Below are positions 42,638 through 51,396 of a stretch of 64,000 nucleotides of DNA, piece after piece; position 1 is the stretch's first letter; every line of letters begins with the position of its first letter. Origin of the DNA: Pseudomonadota bacterium (GTDB lineage Bacteria > Cyanobacteriota > Vampirovibrionia > Obscuribacterales > Obscuribacteraceae); the NCBI GenBank assembly GCA_021325555.1, contig JAJPGY010000015.1:1-64000 (forward strand). The letters run 5' to 3'. Position numbers and translations under genes: made by a program. The notes below the pieces were generated by a model. The model saw only the letters and a program-made list of their open reading frames with translations, did no database searches and was not told the origin of the DNA.

Positions 42638-43405
42638 CTACTTGTCCGTCCCGTTGTCGGAGCCGGAGTCCTGGTAATGAATCACCACCACCGTGACATT
42701 ATCCGGCGCCCCGCCATCGAGCGTCTGCTGGACAAGCTCTTCGCAGACCGCATCGGGATCCGTCTTCTTCTTGAGCACGGCGGAGATCTCCTCGTCGCGC
42801 AGGACCGTGGGCAGCCCGTCCGAACACAGGAGCAGGTAATCGTCTGCCTGCACCTCGACCGGCGTTTGATCGATCTCCACCTGCACGTCGTGCCCGAGAC
42901 AGCGGGTAATTAAATTCTTGTAAGGATTGATCCGCGCCTGCTCCTCGGTAAGCCGCCCGGCACGCACCATTTCGTGGACCACCGAGTGATCGTTGGTGAG
43001 CAGCCTGGCCTTGCCCTCCCTGAGCAGGTAGGCGCGCGAGTCGCCCACGTGCGCGATCTGCAGGTGCTCGTCCTGGGCTTGCACGGCCACCACAACCGTG
43101 GTCCCCATGCCGCGCACGGAGGCGTCCTCCTCGGCGGCCACCCAGACGGCCTGATTGGCCGCCGCCACCGCCTCGTTGAGCCATTCCCTGATCGCGCCCT
43201 GGTCGGTCGGATGCGGCGGTCTGCTCTTCCAGAGGTTCTCGATCGCCTCGACGGCCAGCCGGCTGGCCATGGCGCCGCCCACCGCCCCGCCCATGCCGTC
43301 GGCTACGGCAAAAACCCGGTAATCCGGGCTCATCCAGTAGCTGTCCTCGTTCCTTTGCCGCTGCCGCCCGGCATCGGTTCGTGCCGCCGCACGCCACTTC
43401 ACCAT
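42638..43405 (-). CDS. PP2C-family Ser/Thr phosphatase
   Basis: The 255-residue protein has the metal-binding and core motifs of bacterial PP2C: RNEDSYW, VADGMGGAVGG, GMGTTVVVA, HVGDSRAYLLR, LTNDHSV, CSDGLPTVL, and GAPDNVTVVVI. It is soluble and of normal length for PrpC/Stp. It would reverse the phosphorylation by the two neighbouring Ser/Thr kinases. The gene precedes the FHA adaptor by 67 bp and is separated from the upstream kinase by a hairpin-bearing gap of about 170 bp. Confidence 0.95.
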   Translation of the reverse strand: MVKWRAAARTDAGRQRQRNEDSYWMSPDYRVFAVADGMGGAVGGAMASRLAVEAIENLWKSRPPHPTDQGAIREWLNEAVAAANQAVWVAAEEDASVRGMGTTVVVAVQAQDEHLQIAHVGDSRAYLLREGKARLLTNDHSVVHEMVRAGRLTEEQARINPYKNLITRCLGHDVQVEIDQTPVEVQADDYLLLCSDGLPTVLRDEEISAVLKKKTDPDAVCEELVQQTLDGGAPDNVTVVVIHYQDSGSDNGTDK

Positions 43406-43482
43406 CTCAGCTCTCCCACTCTCCCCGACACCATGCCCGGGTGTGAACCCATCCAGCCAGTATTGGCTGTCCTAGAAACATT

Positions 43483-43497
43483 CTTGCCCCTGGCAAG
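43483..43497 (-). terminator. Hairpin between two kinase-module genes
   Basis: CTTGCC (43483-43488) and GGCAAG (43492-43497) form a perfect 6-bp stem around a 3-base loop. On the minus strand it is followed by AATGTTTCT. It lies between the stop of the 43575 kinase and the start of the PP2C gene and may be a weak terminator or processing site. A TATACT -10-like hexamer lies upstream of it on the minus strand. Confidence 0.35.
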
Positions 43498-43574
43498 CCA
43501 ATTCCAATCATCAGTATATCCACCTGTCCCGACTGCTGTGCTGCGCCGGAGAAAATTTCCGGAAGCCAAGCGCC

Positions 43575-44903
43575 TCAGGCGGTCGGGCCGGCCGGGTGGA
43601 GCAAGGCTCTGTACTCATCGACGAAGTCGGCGACGGCAGGCTGACGCTCGGCCGGTCTTTTGGCCATCGCCCTGGCCACCACCTGCGAAAGGGCAGGCCC
43701 CACCTCCGGGACCAGCTCGTTGAGAGGCCTTTCCTGCCGGGAGGAGACCTGGAGCACAACCTGCGTGATCCCCTCGGCGCGAAACGGGTTGATCCCGGAC
43801 AGGACCTCGTAAGCGACCACCCCCAGCGAGAAGATGTCGGCGCGGGCGTCCACCTTGCGGGCGTTGTCGAGCTGCTCGGGGGCCGAATAGCAGAGCGTGC
43901 CCAGCATGGCACCACTTCTGGTGAGGTTGGCCTCCTCCAGGTCGGCCACCGCCCTGGCGATACCAAAATCGGTGAGCTTTACCCACCCGTCGGGCAGGAT
44001 GAAGATGTTGTCCGGCTTCACGTCGCGGTGCACCACGTTCTGGCCGTGGGCGTGGGCGAGCGCGCTGCCCACCTGCTCGAGGATCGGCAGGAACTGAAGC
44101 GGCGTCAGCCGCCCGCCCCGGGCGGCGACCTCGGCCTTCAGCGTCCGCCCTTCCAGAAGCTCCATCACGTAGTAAAACTTGTCCGGGCCCAGGTGCACGT
44201 CGTAGACGGTGATGATGTTCGGGTGCTGCAGGCGCCGGGACAGCGCGGCCTCCCGCTTGAACCGCTCGGATCTGGCCTTGCGCCTGGCGATCTCCAGGTT
44301 GCTGAGCTGCAGCAGCTTGATCGCCACCGGGCGCCTGTTTCTCAAATCGGCGGCCCGGTAAACAATCCCCATGCCGCCGCGCCCGAGCTCGCATTCAATC
44401 TGGTAACCGGTAAACCCCTGCCCGGAGCCGGGCGCCTGGCCGACCAGAAACTCCGTCTTGCCGATTACGATCCGGTCGCCGGCGAAGATTTGCGTTCTCG
44501 ACCTTATCTTTTTGCCGTTGAGGTAGGTGCCGTTGGTGCTGCCCAGATCCTCTATCCAGTAGCCCTCCTTGATGTAGGTGATCAGGGCGTGGTTGCGTGA
44601 TACGGCGCTGTCGAACGCCAGCGACAGATCGTTGCCCGCGTCGCGCCCGAGCTTGAACACCGGCACCGGCAGCAGATAGTCCGCGCCCGAGCTGGCGTCG
44701 ATCAGCACAGCTTCGCCCGGGCCCAGCCTGGGGCGGCTTGGCGCCGGCGGGACGACCAGCTGCTTCAGGCGATCGATGAAGGTGGCGGTATTCGTGGCCG
44801 TGAGCGCGCAGGGGTCCGCCCCGCAGGCGGTGCACGCTCCGGCGGCGGGCAGCTCGGAGCCGCACTGCTGGCAACGCGCCGCTGAACCCTTCATCCCCTC
44901 CAT
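43575..44903 (-). CDS. Zinc-ribbon/FHA/Ser-Thr kinase protein
   Basis: ATG 44903 (442 residues) has GGAAG upstream; the open frame further 5' is Arg/Ala-rich filler. Order: zinc ribbon (CQQCGSELPAAGACTACG), FHA domain (about 80-160, with KLGRDAGNDL, VSRNHALI, EDLGSTNGTYLNG), then a full kinase domain (about 175-440) with GRGGMGIVY, VAIK, HRDVKPDNIFILPDG, DFGIARAV, and SAPEQL. No membrane segment is visible. Coupling a phosphothreonine reader to a kinase suggests self- or relay phosphorylation. It shares its N-terminal plan with the 42106 protein and its kinase sequence closely with the 40168 kinase. Confidence 0.93.
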   Translation of the reverse strand: MEGMKGSAARCQQCGSELPAAGACTACGADPCALTATNTATFIDRLKQLVVPPAPSRPRLGPGEAVLIDASSGADYLLPVPVFKLGRDAGNDLSLAFDSAVSRNHALITYIKEGYWIEDLGSTNGTYLNGKKIRSRTQIFAGDRIVIGKTEFLVGQAPGSGQGFTGYQIECELGRGGMGIVYRAADLRNRRPVAIKLLQLSNLEIARRKARSERFKREAALSRRLQHPNIITVYDVHLGPDKFYYVMELLEGRTLKAEVAARGGRLTPLQFLPILEQVGSALAHAHGQNVVHRDVKPDNIFILPDGWVKLTDFGIARAVADLEEANLTRSGAMLGTLCYSAPEQLDNARKVDARADIFSLGVVAYEVLSGINPFRAEGITQVVLQVSSRQERPLNELVPEVGPALSQVVARAMAKRPAERQPAVADFVDEYRALLHPAGPTA

Positions 44904-45050
44904 AGAGGCTTCCCCCCATGCCGCCGCCTGCGCGCCACCACCGGCAGCCCGCCCCGGCGCCGGGCCGGCACCGCCTGTCCGGCGGCGCGCCCGGCCGGCT
45001 ACCTGGTGCATTGGCGAGAGCCCCGTGCGCGGCGCCATATCTATACTGCC

Positions 45051-45082
45051 CCGAAGCAGGCGGTTCTTAATCGCGGCTTCGG
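45051..45082 (-). other. Inverted repeat after the ABC1 kinase gene
   Basis: CCGAAGC (45051-45057) and GCTTCGG (45076-45082) are perfect 7-bp arms with inner GCG/CGC pairing. The structure starts 3 bp past the stop of the 45086 gene. No T-run follows in either direction. It may still stop transcription or stabilise the 3' end. Confidence 0.4.
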
Positions 45083-45085
45083 ATA

Positions 45086-46444
45086 TTACTTAAAGGCCGC
45101 CTCGAGCGCGCTCGTCAGCCCGAGGATGCCCCGCTCGATCGCCCAGCGGGTGAGAAACGGCCTGGCCGCCCGGGCGAAGCTGAAGTTGGGGCGCAGCGTT
45201 CTGGCCACGCCCTCCAGCGAGCTGCCGGTTCTAAGCAGGTAAGCGAGGGCCGGCGGCATCGCCAGGGCCCGCCCGGCGATGAGCGCGTCGACGTCCGCCT
45301 CTATCTGCGAGAAGTCGACCGACAAAACATCCTGCCCGCCGTAATAGGCGATGAGAGGGGCCAGCGCCCTGGCCGCCGGCTCCCGGTAATCAGCGTCGGT
45401 GAGCACGCCCAGCCTGAAAAGGCAGGCTGACAGCTCGCCGGCATCGCGCCGGCAGACGGCCTCGACCGCACCGGCCAGCGCCTGCCTCTCGAATTCGCTC
45501 AGGCGGCCGACGACGCCGAAATCGTAGATGATCAGGTTGCCGGAGCCGTCGACGGCCAGGTTGCCGGGATGCGGGTCGCCGTGGTAAAAGCCGCCGCAGA
45601 CCACCTGCTCGAGATAGCAATCGATCAGGCGCTGGGCCAGGGCGCGCAGGTTCACCCCGGCCGCGGAAAGCGCGGGCAGGTCGTCAATCTTCGTTCCCGG
45701 GATGTACTCCATGGTGATCACCCGCCGCCCGGTCAGGCGCCAGAAGACGCGCGGGATCCTGGCCTGCGGGTAATGCCTGAGCACCCGGCGCAGGCGGTCC
45801 GCGTTCCTGCCCTCCTCAAGGTAGTCGGTCTCGCCCATAAGCGTGCGCCCGAACTCGTCGAGCAGGGCGAGCCAGCGGCCCGGATCGCCGCGCCCCATGC
45901 GGCCGCCCAATTTCGCGCACAGGCGCAGGCAGCCCAGGTCCTGCAAGATCATCCTGCGCAGGCCGGGGCGCTGCACCTTGACGACAACCGGCCGGCCGTC
46001 GGCCAGGCGCGCGCGGTGCACCTGTCCGATGCTGGCCGAGGCTAGCGGCTCGGGCTCGAAGGAGGCAAAGAGTTCGCCGGCTTCCCGCCCCAGCTCGGCC
46101 TTTATCACCGAGCCCACCAGGGGCGGGTCGACGGGCGGCAGGCTGTCCTGCAGCAAGGCCAGCTCATCGGCGGCCTCGGCCGGCAGGAGGTCGCGGCGCG
46201 CCGAGACAAACTGCCCGAGCTTCACATAGGTGGGACCGAGATCGGTGAGCAGGCGCCGTATGCGGGCGGCGCGCGCCCCGGTGCCCGCCCGGCCGCCCTT
46301 GCGGGGGCGCGCCGTCAGCTCCCGCCAGGCCGCGCCCAGGAAGAACCGGGACAGAACCGCGATCGTGCGCCAGAAGCGACGATCGCGCACCAGGGTCGCG
46401 AACGCCGCCGCGCGATCAGCTGCAGCCGGGTCGTAGCCCGCCAT
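45086..46444 (-). CDS. ABC1/UbiB-family atypical kinase
   Basis: The 452-residue protein has the family hallmarks: the KxGQ motif in KLGQFVSARRDLLP, the Ala-rich loop ASASIGQVHRA, the catalytic Lys in VVKVQRP, HGDPHPGN, and the DFG-like YDFGVVG. The C-terminus (about 395-452) has no clear pair of membrane helices, unlike proteobacterial UbiB. Such proteins support quinone or prenyl-lipid metabolism; cyanobacteria and plastids have several, associated with lipid globules. It follows the phasin-like gene by 6 bp. Confidence 0.9.
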   Translation of the reverse strand: MAGYDPAAADRAAAFATLVRDRRFWRTIAVLSRFFLGAAWRELTARPRKGGRAGTGARAARIRRLLTDLGPTYVKLGQFVSARRDLLPAEAADELALLQDSLPPVDPPLVGSVIKAELGREAGELFASFEPEPLASASIGQVHRARLADGRPVVVKVQRPGLRRMILQDLGCLRLCAKLGGRMGRGDPGRWLALLDEFGRTLMGETDYLEEGRNADRLRRVLRHYPQARIPRVFWRLTGRRVITMEYIPGTKIDDLPALSAAGVNLRALAQRLIDCYLEQVVCGGFYHGDPHPGNLAVDGSGNLIIYDFGVVGRLSEFERQALAGAVEAVCRRDAGELSACLFRLGVLTDADYREPAARALAPLIAYYGGQDVLSVDFSQIEADVDALIAGRALAMPPALAYLLRTGSSLEGVARTLRPNFSFARAARPFLTRWAIERGILGLTSALEAAFK

Positions 46445-46450
46445 CTAGTT

Positions 46451-46813
46451 TCAAACCATGGCGCGCATGTTCTTGAGCTCGGCAATCTCGGCGCGCAGGG
46501 TGGCGATCTCCGCCCGCAGCTCGTTAATCTCGGTGCTGTCGCCCAGCGCGCCCAGCGAGAAATCGGCGACCTGCCGGCGAATCTTCTCGCGCACCTGCGA
46601 CTCCAGCACCTCCGAGCGCTGCCAGACCTGTTGCGTCACCTCCTGCACCATCTCCCTGGCCTTCTCTCGGGACTCGTAGATGTGCTCTTTGCCGCAGCTC
46701 TTGTACTCGCCGGCCTTGGCCGTAAGCGCGTCCAGACAGTCCTCTATGCGCTCGCGTCCGACCTCGAATGCCGCCTGGGCCAGAAAAATAAGCTTGACTA
46801 TTGGCCGAAACAC
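46451..46813 (-). CDS. Phasin-like coiled-coil protein
   Basis: GTG 46813 follows GGGAGG at 7 bases; a longer in-frame version starts in a poor context. The 120-residue product has an amphipathic helix (VKLIFLAQAAFEVGRERIEDCLDALTAK), a long charged helix with EMVQEVTQQVWQRSEVLESQVREKIRRQVADFSLGAL, and a heptad-like end (INELRAEIATLRAEIAELKN). This matches phasin/PhaF-type granule-associated proteins in length and pattern. Paired with an ABC1 kinase it may act on a lipid or polyester inclusion. No polyester synthase gene is visible. Confidence 0.6.
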   Translation of the reverse strand: MFRPIVKLIFLAQAAFEVGRERIEDCLDALTAKAGEYKSCGKEHIYESREKAREMVQEVTQQVWQRSEVLESQVREKIRRQVADFSLGALGDSTEINELRAEIATLRAEIAELKNMRAMV

Positions 46814-46963
46814 GCCGACACCTCCCTGTGGATTAAGAGCGACGCCAGATAAGGGAAAGACAAAATCCAAGCGAAGATTATACACTAGGGCCGGGTGCCA
46901 GCTGACACCGGCGGCCCGCATTGAGACAAAGCGAAACGGATTTTGCCAAGCAAGGAGTCACCA

Positions 46964-48016
46964 GTGTCACATTCCGACAAGTCAGCCGGCGAAGCGATGG
47001 GAAAGGGGGGCCGCTCGCCGGTAAAATCCTCGACCAGACAGGGCGGCGGTCACAAGGCGCTTGCCGGCTGGCAGACGCGCCAAGCGCTCGAGCCGGACCC
47101 GAAAGGGATCCAGGCGGTGACGCTCGTCTACGTGCCGCTCCACCTGGGCGGCAGCCACCGCGGCGTGAGCATGGGACCGGCTGCCATGCGGGTTGCCGAG
47201 GTCGGCGAGCGCATCGAGGCGCTGGGCTTCAAAGTCTCCCGCGAGGTGAACATCAATGTGCCGGCCTCCGTCTGCTGGTGGGACGATCAATCCCATGCCC
47301 GCTGCGTGCCGGAGATCATGCAGGTGTCCGAGGATGTGGCCGCGGCCGTCGAGGGGGCCCTGGCCGCCGGGACGATTCCCATCACCATCGGCGGCGATCA
47401 CAGCCTGGCCATCGGCAGCATCGCCGGCGTGGCCAACTACTACCGCAAGCTCGACCAGACCTTTGGCCTCGTCTGGTTCGACGCCCACGGGGACATCAAC
47501 ACGCCTGACACCACCGAAAGTGGCAACGTTCACGGCATGCCGTTTGCCGTTTCGCTCGGGCTCGGCGACGAGAGGCTGGTCAACCTCTGCGGCTTCGCCC
47601 CCAAGGTGCCGGCCAAACGCTCCTCGCTGGTCGGCATCAGGGACCTCGACCCGCCCGAGCGCGACATGATCAACCGCACCGGCATTACCCCCTTCACGAT
47701 CAGGGACATCGACCACCTGGGGATCGGGCGGGTGACGGATCTGGCGGTGGGCGCCGTCGGCGCCGACGTCTCGGGACTGCACCTGTCGTTCGACCTCGAC
47801 GTCCTCGATCCCGAGATCGCGCCCGGCGTAAGCACGCCCGCCCGCGGCGGCTTGAACTACCGGGAGATCCATCTGGCCCTTTCCCTGCTGGCCGAGTCGG
47901 GGATGCTGCGCTCGATCGACATAGTCGAGCTCAACCCGGCCTTCGATATCCAGAACCGCACCGCCGAGCTCTCCGTGGAGCTCCTGCTCACCTGCCTGGG
48001 CAAACGGATCCTGTAG
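46964..48016 (+). CDS. rocF: Arginase (ureohydrolase family)
   Basis: GTG 46964 has AAGGAG at 7 bases, so I prefer it to TTG 46943 (350 residues). All manganese ligands are present: His146 in GGDHS, Asp173, His175 and Asp177 in WFDAHGD, and Asp277 and Asp279 in SFDLDVLDP. The substrate loop SGNVHGMP is of the arginase rather than the agmatinase type. It hydrolyses arginine to ornithine and urea. The first 45 residues are a nonconserved, polar extension. It stands alone, divergent from the phasin-like gene. Confidence 0.88.
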   Translation: MSHSDKSAGEAMGKGGRSPVKSSTRQGGGHKALAGWQTRQALEPDPKGIQAVTLVYVPLHLGGSHRGVSMGPAAMRVAEVGERIEALGFKVSREVNINVPASVCWWDDQSHARCVPEIMQVSEDVAAAVEGALAAGTIPITIGGDHSLAIGSIAGVANYYRKLDQTFGLVWFDAHGDINTPDTTESGNVHGMPFAVSLGLGDERLVNLCGFAPKVPAKRSSLVGIRDLDPPERDMINRTGITPFTIRDIDHLGIGRVTDLAVGAVGADVSGLHLSFDLDVLDPEIAPGVSTPARGGLNYREIHLALSLLAESGMLRSIDIVELNPAFDIQNRTAELSVELLLTCLGKRIL

Positions 48017-48084
48017 CCGGGCGAGCGCGTCCCGCCCGCCTGGCCGCGGCGCAGGTTCCAGGCGCCCGGGCCGGAAAAATCTGC

Positions 48085-48113
48085 TGGACAAGCTCGCGGT
48101 CCGATACTATACT
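48085..48113 (+). promoter_or_regulatory. Sigma-70 promoter of lexA
   Basis: TGGACA (48085-48090, 5 of 6) and TATACT (48108-48113, 5 of 6) are separated by exactly 17 bp, about 35 bp before the lexA start codon. It is the best consensus promoter in the window. Confidence 0.7.
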
Positions 48114-48120
48114 TATGTAT
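48109..48120. promoter_or_regulatory. Candidate LexA operator overlapping the -10 box
   Basis: ATAC-N4-GTAT is a perfect dyad (ATACTTATGTAT) that overlaps the -10 hexamer. It has the same 4-4-4 layout as the Gram-positive GAAC-N4-GTTC and cyanobacterial GTAC-type SOS boxes. LexA commonly represses its own gene, so the location is as expected. Confidence 0.45.
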
Positions 48121-48153
48121 GTACCCGGTCCACGGCCACCAGGGAGTAATCCA

Positions 48154-48807
48154 ATGCCAGATTCAATCGATGCCCTGCCACCGCGACAGCGGGAGGTCTT
48201 GAGGCTCATTGCCGCCATGGCCGAGGAAAACGGCTATCCGCCTACCCTGGCCGAGCTGGCTCAGGCGATGGGGCTGCGCAACCGCATGACCGTGCACCAG
48301 CACGTGGTGGCCCTGAAAAGGAAAGGGCTGGTTCACTGGGAGCCGGGGCTCAACCGCTCGTTGAAGGTAACAGGCGAGGCGCAGCAAGCTTTTGCCGCGG
48401 AGGAGGGGGAACACGAGGTCGCCGCCAGGCGTGGCGTGCCGATGGCCGGCACGATCGCCGCCGGGCGGCCGATCGACGCCATCGAGACCGACGAATATCT
48501 GGAGCTGGAGAGCCGTTACCAGGGCTCCGGCTGCTTCGCCCTCAAGGTGAAGGGCGACTCCATGATCGAGGATGGTATCTTCGACGGTGACTACGTCATC
48601 GTCAGGCCGGAGCCGTCCCCGAGGAACGGCGAGATCGTGGTCGCCCTCCTGCCAGACGGCTCGGCCACCCTGAAACGGTTGTACAAGGAGGGCGGGCGGT
48701 TCCGCCTGCAACCGGCCAACTCCGGGATGGAGCCCATCTACCTGTCCGCCAGCGAGGAGCTCAACGTGCAGGGGGTGGTCGTCGGTCTCTTCCGCAAATT
48801 CTCGTAG
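48154..48807 (+). CDS. lexA: LexA SOS repressor
   Basis: ATG 48154 follows AGGGAG; the earlier in-frame ATG at 48115 lies inside the promoter. The 217-residue protein has an N-terminal winged helix (about 8-72, PPRQREVLRLIAAM, GYPPTLAELAQAMG) and a C-terminal autoprotease. The cleavage site is Ala98-Gly99 (MAGTIAAG), the nucleophile Ser136 (KGDSMIEDG) and the general base Lys174 (ATLKRLYK). RecA filaments formed on DNA damage trigger self-cleavage. The recognition region (AMGLRNRMTVHQHVVALKRKG) is like that of Gram-positive and cyanobacterial LexA. Confidence 0.96.
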   Translation: MPDSIDALPPRQREVLRLIAAMAEENGYPPTLAELAQAMGLRNRMTVHQHVVALKRKGLVHWEPGLNRSLKVTGEAQQAFAAEEGEHEVAARRGVPMAGTIAAGRPIDAIETDEYLELESRYQGSGCFALKVKGDSMIEDGIFDGDYVIVRPEPSPRNGEIVVALLPDGSATLKRLYKEGGRFRLQPANSGMEPIYLSASEELNVQGVVVGLFRKFS

Positions 48808-48819
48808 CGGCCGGGACAA

Positions 48820-50589
48820 TCACCTTCCGGCCAACAGCCTCCTGAGCGGCTCGGGCATGGGCGCCGCCGTGTCCACCTCCAGCGTCCTCTCATTTTCGTA
48901 GCGCACGACGCCCGGCTTCTGCTTGCCGGCCTTGCGCACGTAGCGGCACTGCGTGTAAACGACCCTCACCTTGCCGCCGGCTGAGCCCCTGGACAGCCTT
49001 GCCGCCGCCTGCGCCGCCTCGACAAGCGTGCTTGCCGGCGGTGGCGCGCCGGTGGAGGGCACCTTGATCAGCACGTGCGCCCCGCCGGACCCCAGAATGT
49101 GCATCCAGATGTCCTGCGGTTGCGCCACGTGCGAGATCAGCTCCTCGTTCTCCCGGCGATTGCGCCCCATGTAGATCGTCCAGCCATCCGATGAGGTCAC
49201 GCTCAAGAGCCTGTGCTTGCTCTTTTTTTCCGGCCTCTGGGCGGCCCGCCGGGAAGGCACGGGCATCCGGGCGGGAAGGATGCTCTCCTTGAGCCGCTCG
49301 AGCGCCTCGGCCGTCGAGGCGGCCTCCACCTGCGCCAGCTTTCCGGCAACAGCCGCCAGCCGGGCGCCGGCCTCCTGCCGCGCTTGCCCGGCGGCGGCGC
49401 GTCGCGCCCGCGATTTGGCATAAAGCCTGTAGTAATGCTGGGCGTTCTGCGACGGGCTCAGGTTGGCATTGAGCGCCACCGTGATGCGGTGCCCGTCGCC
49501 CTTCATGAGATCCTCGCACTCGAGTTGCCCTTGCCCGGCTTGGATCTCCGACAGGTGGGCAAGGATCAGGTCGCCGAGCTTCTTGTAATCGGCCTGCTCG
49601 CCGGCCTCCTCGAGATATCTGGCGGCCGCATCCAGGCGAGCGCGCAGCTTCTCCTGCTCCTGGCGCAGCTGCGCCCGCAGGCGCTCCTTCAAATGCTGGA
49701 AACGCTCCCGCTCCTCGTGCAGGCGGAAGTATTCCTCCGTCATGTCATTGGCGGAGGGAAACCTTTTCCAGAGCGCTTCGTCATCGGCGTCCGGCCACCA
49801 GGAGATGACCGTGAAGCGGCTGAGATCGCTTCGCAAGGCCGCCCGCCCCTGCACTTCGCCGGCCAGCGAGGCGATGCGGCGCCAGATCTCATCGAGCGGC
49901 GGCTCGCCGTTGCCGGGCACGGCGGGCTTACAGGCAGCGACAATCTCCTCGGCCAGGTGCCGCCCCAGCCCGGCGAACGTGCCGACCAGCCACTCGTCCA
50001 GCGAAGCGCCGGCGGGGCGCAGTGCGCAGGCCGACTGGAACTCCCCGGCCGTCATCCTGAAGATGTTCTTTCTCTCCTGCGCCGGCGGGCGCGCATAGGG
50101 CAAGCCGGCCGCCACCTGGCGCTGCCTGCTCATCTCGGGCGTCACCACGTGCGAGGCGCCGAGGATCCGCCCGGATGCCCTGTCCCAGAAGATGAGATTG
50201 CTGTGCCGCCCCATGATCTCCGCGGTGAGCACCTTGTGCGACGCCGTGCCCAGATCGTCCGGGCAGGAAAAGGAGAGGTCGACTATCCGCTCGCCGGCCG
50301 GCTGTTCGACGCCCACGAGCGTGGCGCCCAGCAGGTGCTTGCGAAGCAGCATGCAGAATCCCGGCGGATTGCCGCGCCTGTCCGCGGCGGGCGTCATGTT
50401 GATCAGGCATATTCTGCCGAAGGAGGCGTGCGCCGACAGGAGAAGGTGGCTGATGCCGCTGCGCGAGCGCAGGGTTAATACCACCTCGTCGCGAGCCGCC
50501 TGCTGCACCTTGTCGACTTTCCTGTTCAACAAAAGCGGTCTGGCTTCCTGAAGCACCACCTTGATTGTCAGAGCATCGAATGGTTGCAT
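48820..50589 (-). CDS. rqcH: NFACT-family ribosome-quality-control protein (RqcH/Rqc2)
   Basis: The 589-residue protein has the NFACT-N domain (MQPFDALTIKVVLQEA, EIMGRHSNLIFWD), helix-hairpin-helix and coiled-coil parts (about 290-440) and the NFACT-R domain (about 460-570, GWTIYMGRNRRENEELI, DIWMHILGSGGAHVLIK with the D-x-W-x-H signature). Bacterial RqcH recruits tRNA-Ala to stalled 50S subunits to add poly-Ala tails for degradation. Earlier annotations call it fibronectin-binding protein. It is divergent from gmk-rpoZ and tail-to-tail with lexA. Confidence 0.93.
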   Translation of the reverse strand: MQPFDALTIKVVLQEARPLLLNRKVDKVQQAARDEVVLTLRSRSGISHLLLSAHASFGRICLINMTPAADRRGNPPGFCMLLRKHLLGATLVGVEQPAGERIVDLSFSCPDDLGTASHKVLTAEIMGRHSNLIFWDRASGRILGASHVVTPEMSRQRQVAAGLPYARPPAQERKNIFRMTAGEFQSACALRPAGASLDEWLVGTFAGLGRHLAEEIVAACKPAVPGNGEPPLDEIWRRIASLAGEVQGRAALRSDLSRFTVISWWPDADDEALWKRFPSANDMTEEYFRLHEERERFQHLKERLRAQLRQEQEKLRARLDAAARYLEEAGEQADYKKLGDLILAHLSEIQAGQGQLECEDLMKGDGHRITVALNANLSPSQNAQHYYRLYAKSRARRAAAGQARQEAGARLAAVAGKLAQVEAASTAEALERLKESILPARMPVPSRRAAQRPEKKSKHRLLSVTSSDGWTIYMGRNRRENEELISHVAQPQDIWMHILGSGGAHVLIKVPSTGAPPPASTLVEAAQAAARLSRGSAGGKVRVVYTQCRYVRKAGKQKPGVVRYENERTLEVDTAAPMPEPLRRLLAGR

Positions 50590-50742
50590 GGCCGCCGTCG
50601 CTCAGGTTTAATAGTAAGCACTTTTTCGGACCGAGCTTGTAGTGGCCCGCCCCCTGTTACTGATCCTAACAAGCTCACCGTGAACTCGAAGCTGGCAGCG
50701 GTGCGATTTGGCGTAAGCAGGTAGTTGACTACGGAAAACCCC

Positions 50743-51387
50743 ATGACAGAAAACGGCAGCCGCCTGGATGCCGGTCTCCAGGCAGAGGTGAGGCCGGACC
50801 GGTCGGGACCGGCCGGCAACGTGATCGTGATTACCGGACCGTCGGGGGTCGGTAAAGGGACCGTGGTGGAGAAGCTCGTGCAGCGGGTGCCGCACCTTGT
50901 GCGTTCGGTCTCCGTCACCACCAGGTCGATGCGCCCGGGCGAGAAAGAAGGCCGCGACTATTTCTTCGTCAGCCCGCAGGAGTTCGAGCGCCGGAAAGCG
51001 GAGGGATCGCTGCTCGAATCGGCCGAGTTCGCCGGCTGCCAGTACGGGACGCCGCGTGCCTGGGTCGAGGAACGCCTGCGCGGACAGGACGACGTCCTTC
51101 TGGTGATCGAGGTGCAGGGGGCCATGCAGGTTCGCCAGCGCATGCCGGAGGCGGTGCTGGTCTTTCTGTCGCCGCCGTCGCTTGCCGAGCTGGAAGCAAG
51201 GCTTACCGGGCGCGGCACCGAGGGGCCGGAGAAGATCGCGCTGCGCCTGGACAAGGCCCGCCAGGAGCTGGCAGAGCGGCGCCACTTTCACTATGAAGTA
51301 GTTAATGACGATCTTGACGCGGCGGTCGATAATCTGGCGCATATAATATATGCTGAGAGGCTGAGGATCAGAAATTCCGCACGGTGA
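50743..51387 (+). CDS. gmk: Guanylate kinase
   Basis: ATG 50743 (214 residues) or TTG 50725 starts the gene; neither has a strong ribosome binding site. The fold motifs are the P-loop GPSGVGKGT, VSVTTRSMRPGEKEGRDYFFV (GMP binding), EFAGCQYGTPR, VLLVIEVQGAMQVR, and LTGRGTEGPEKIALRL (lid). It phosphorylates GMP to GDP. Residues 1-25 are a nonconserved extension. It is followed by rpoZ after 9 bp, a common bacterial pair. Confidence 0.96.
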   Translation: MTENGSRLDAGLQAEVRPDRSGPAGNVIVITGPSGVGKGTVVEKLVQRVPHLVRSVSVTTRSMRPGEKEGRDYFFVSPQEFERRKAEGSLLESAEFAGCQYGTPRAWVEERLRGQDDVLLVIEVQGAMQVRQRMPEAVLVFLSPPSLAELEARLTGRGTEGPEKIALRLDKARQELAERRHFHYEVVNDDLDAAVDNLAHIIYAERLRIRNSAR

Positions 51388-51396
51388 ACGACTTAA

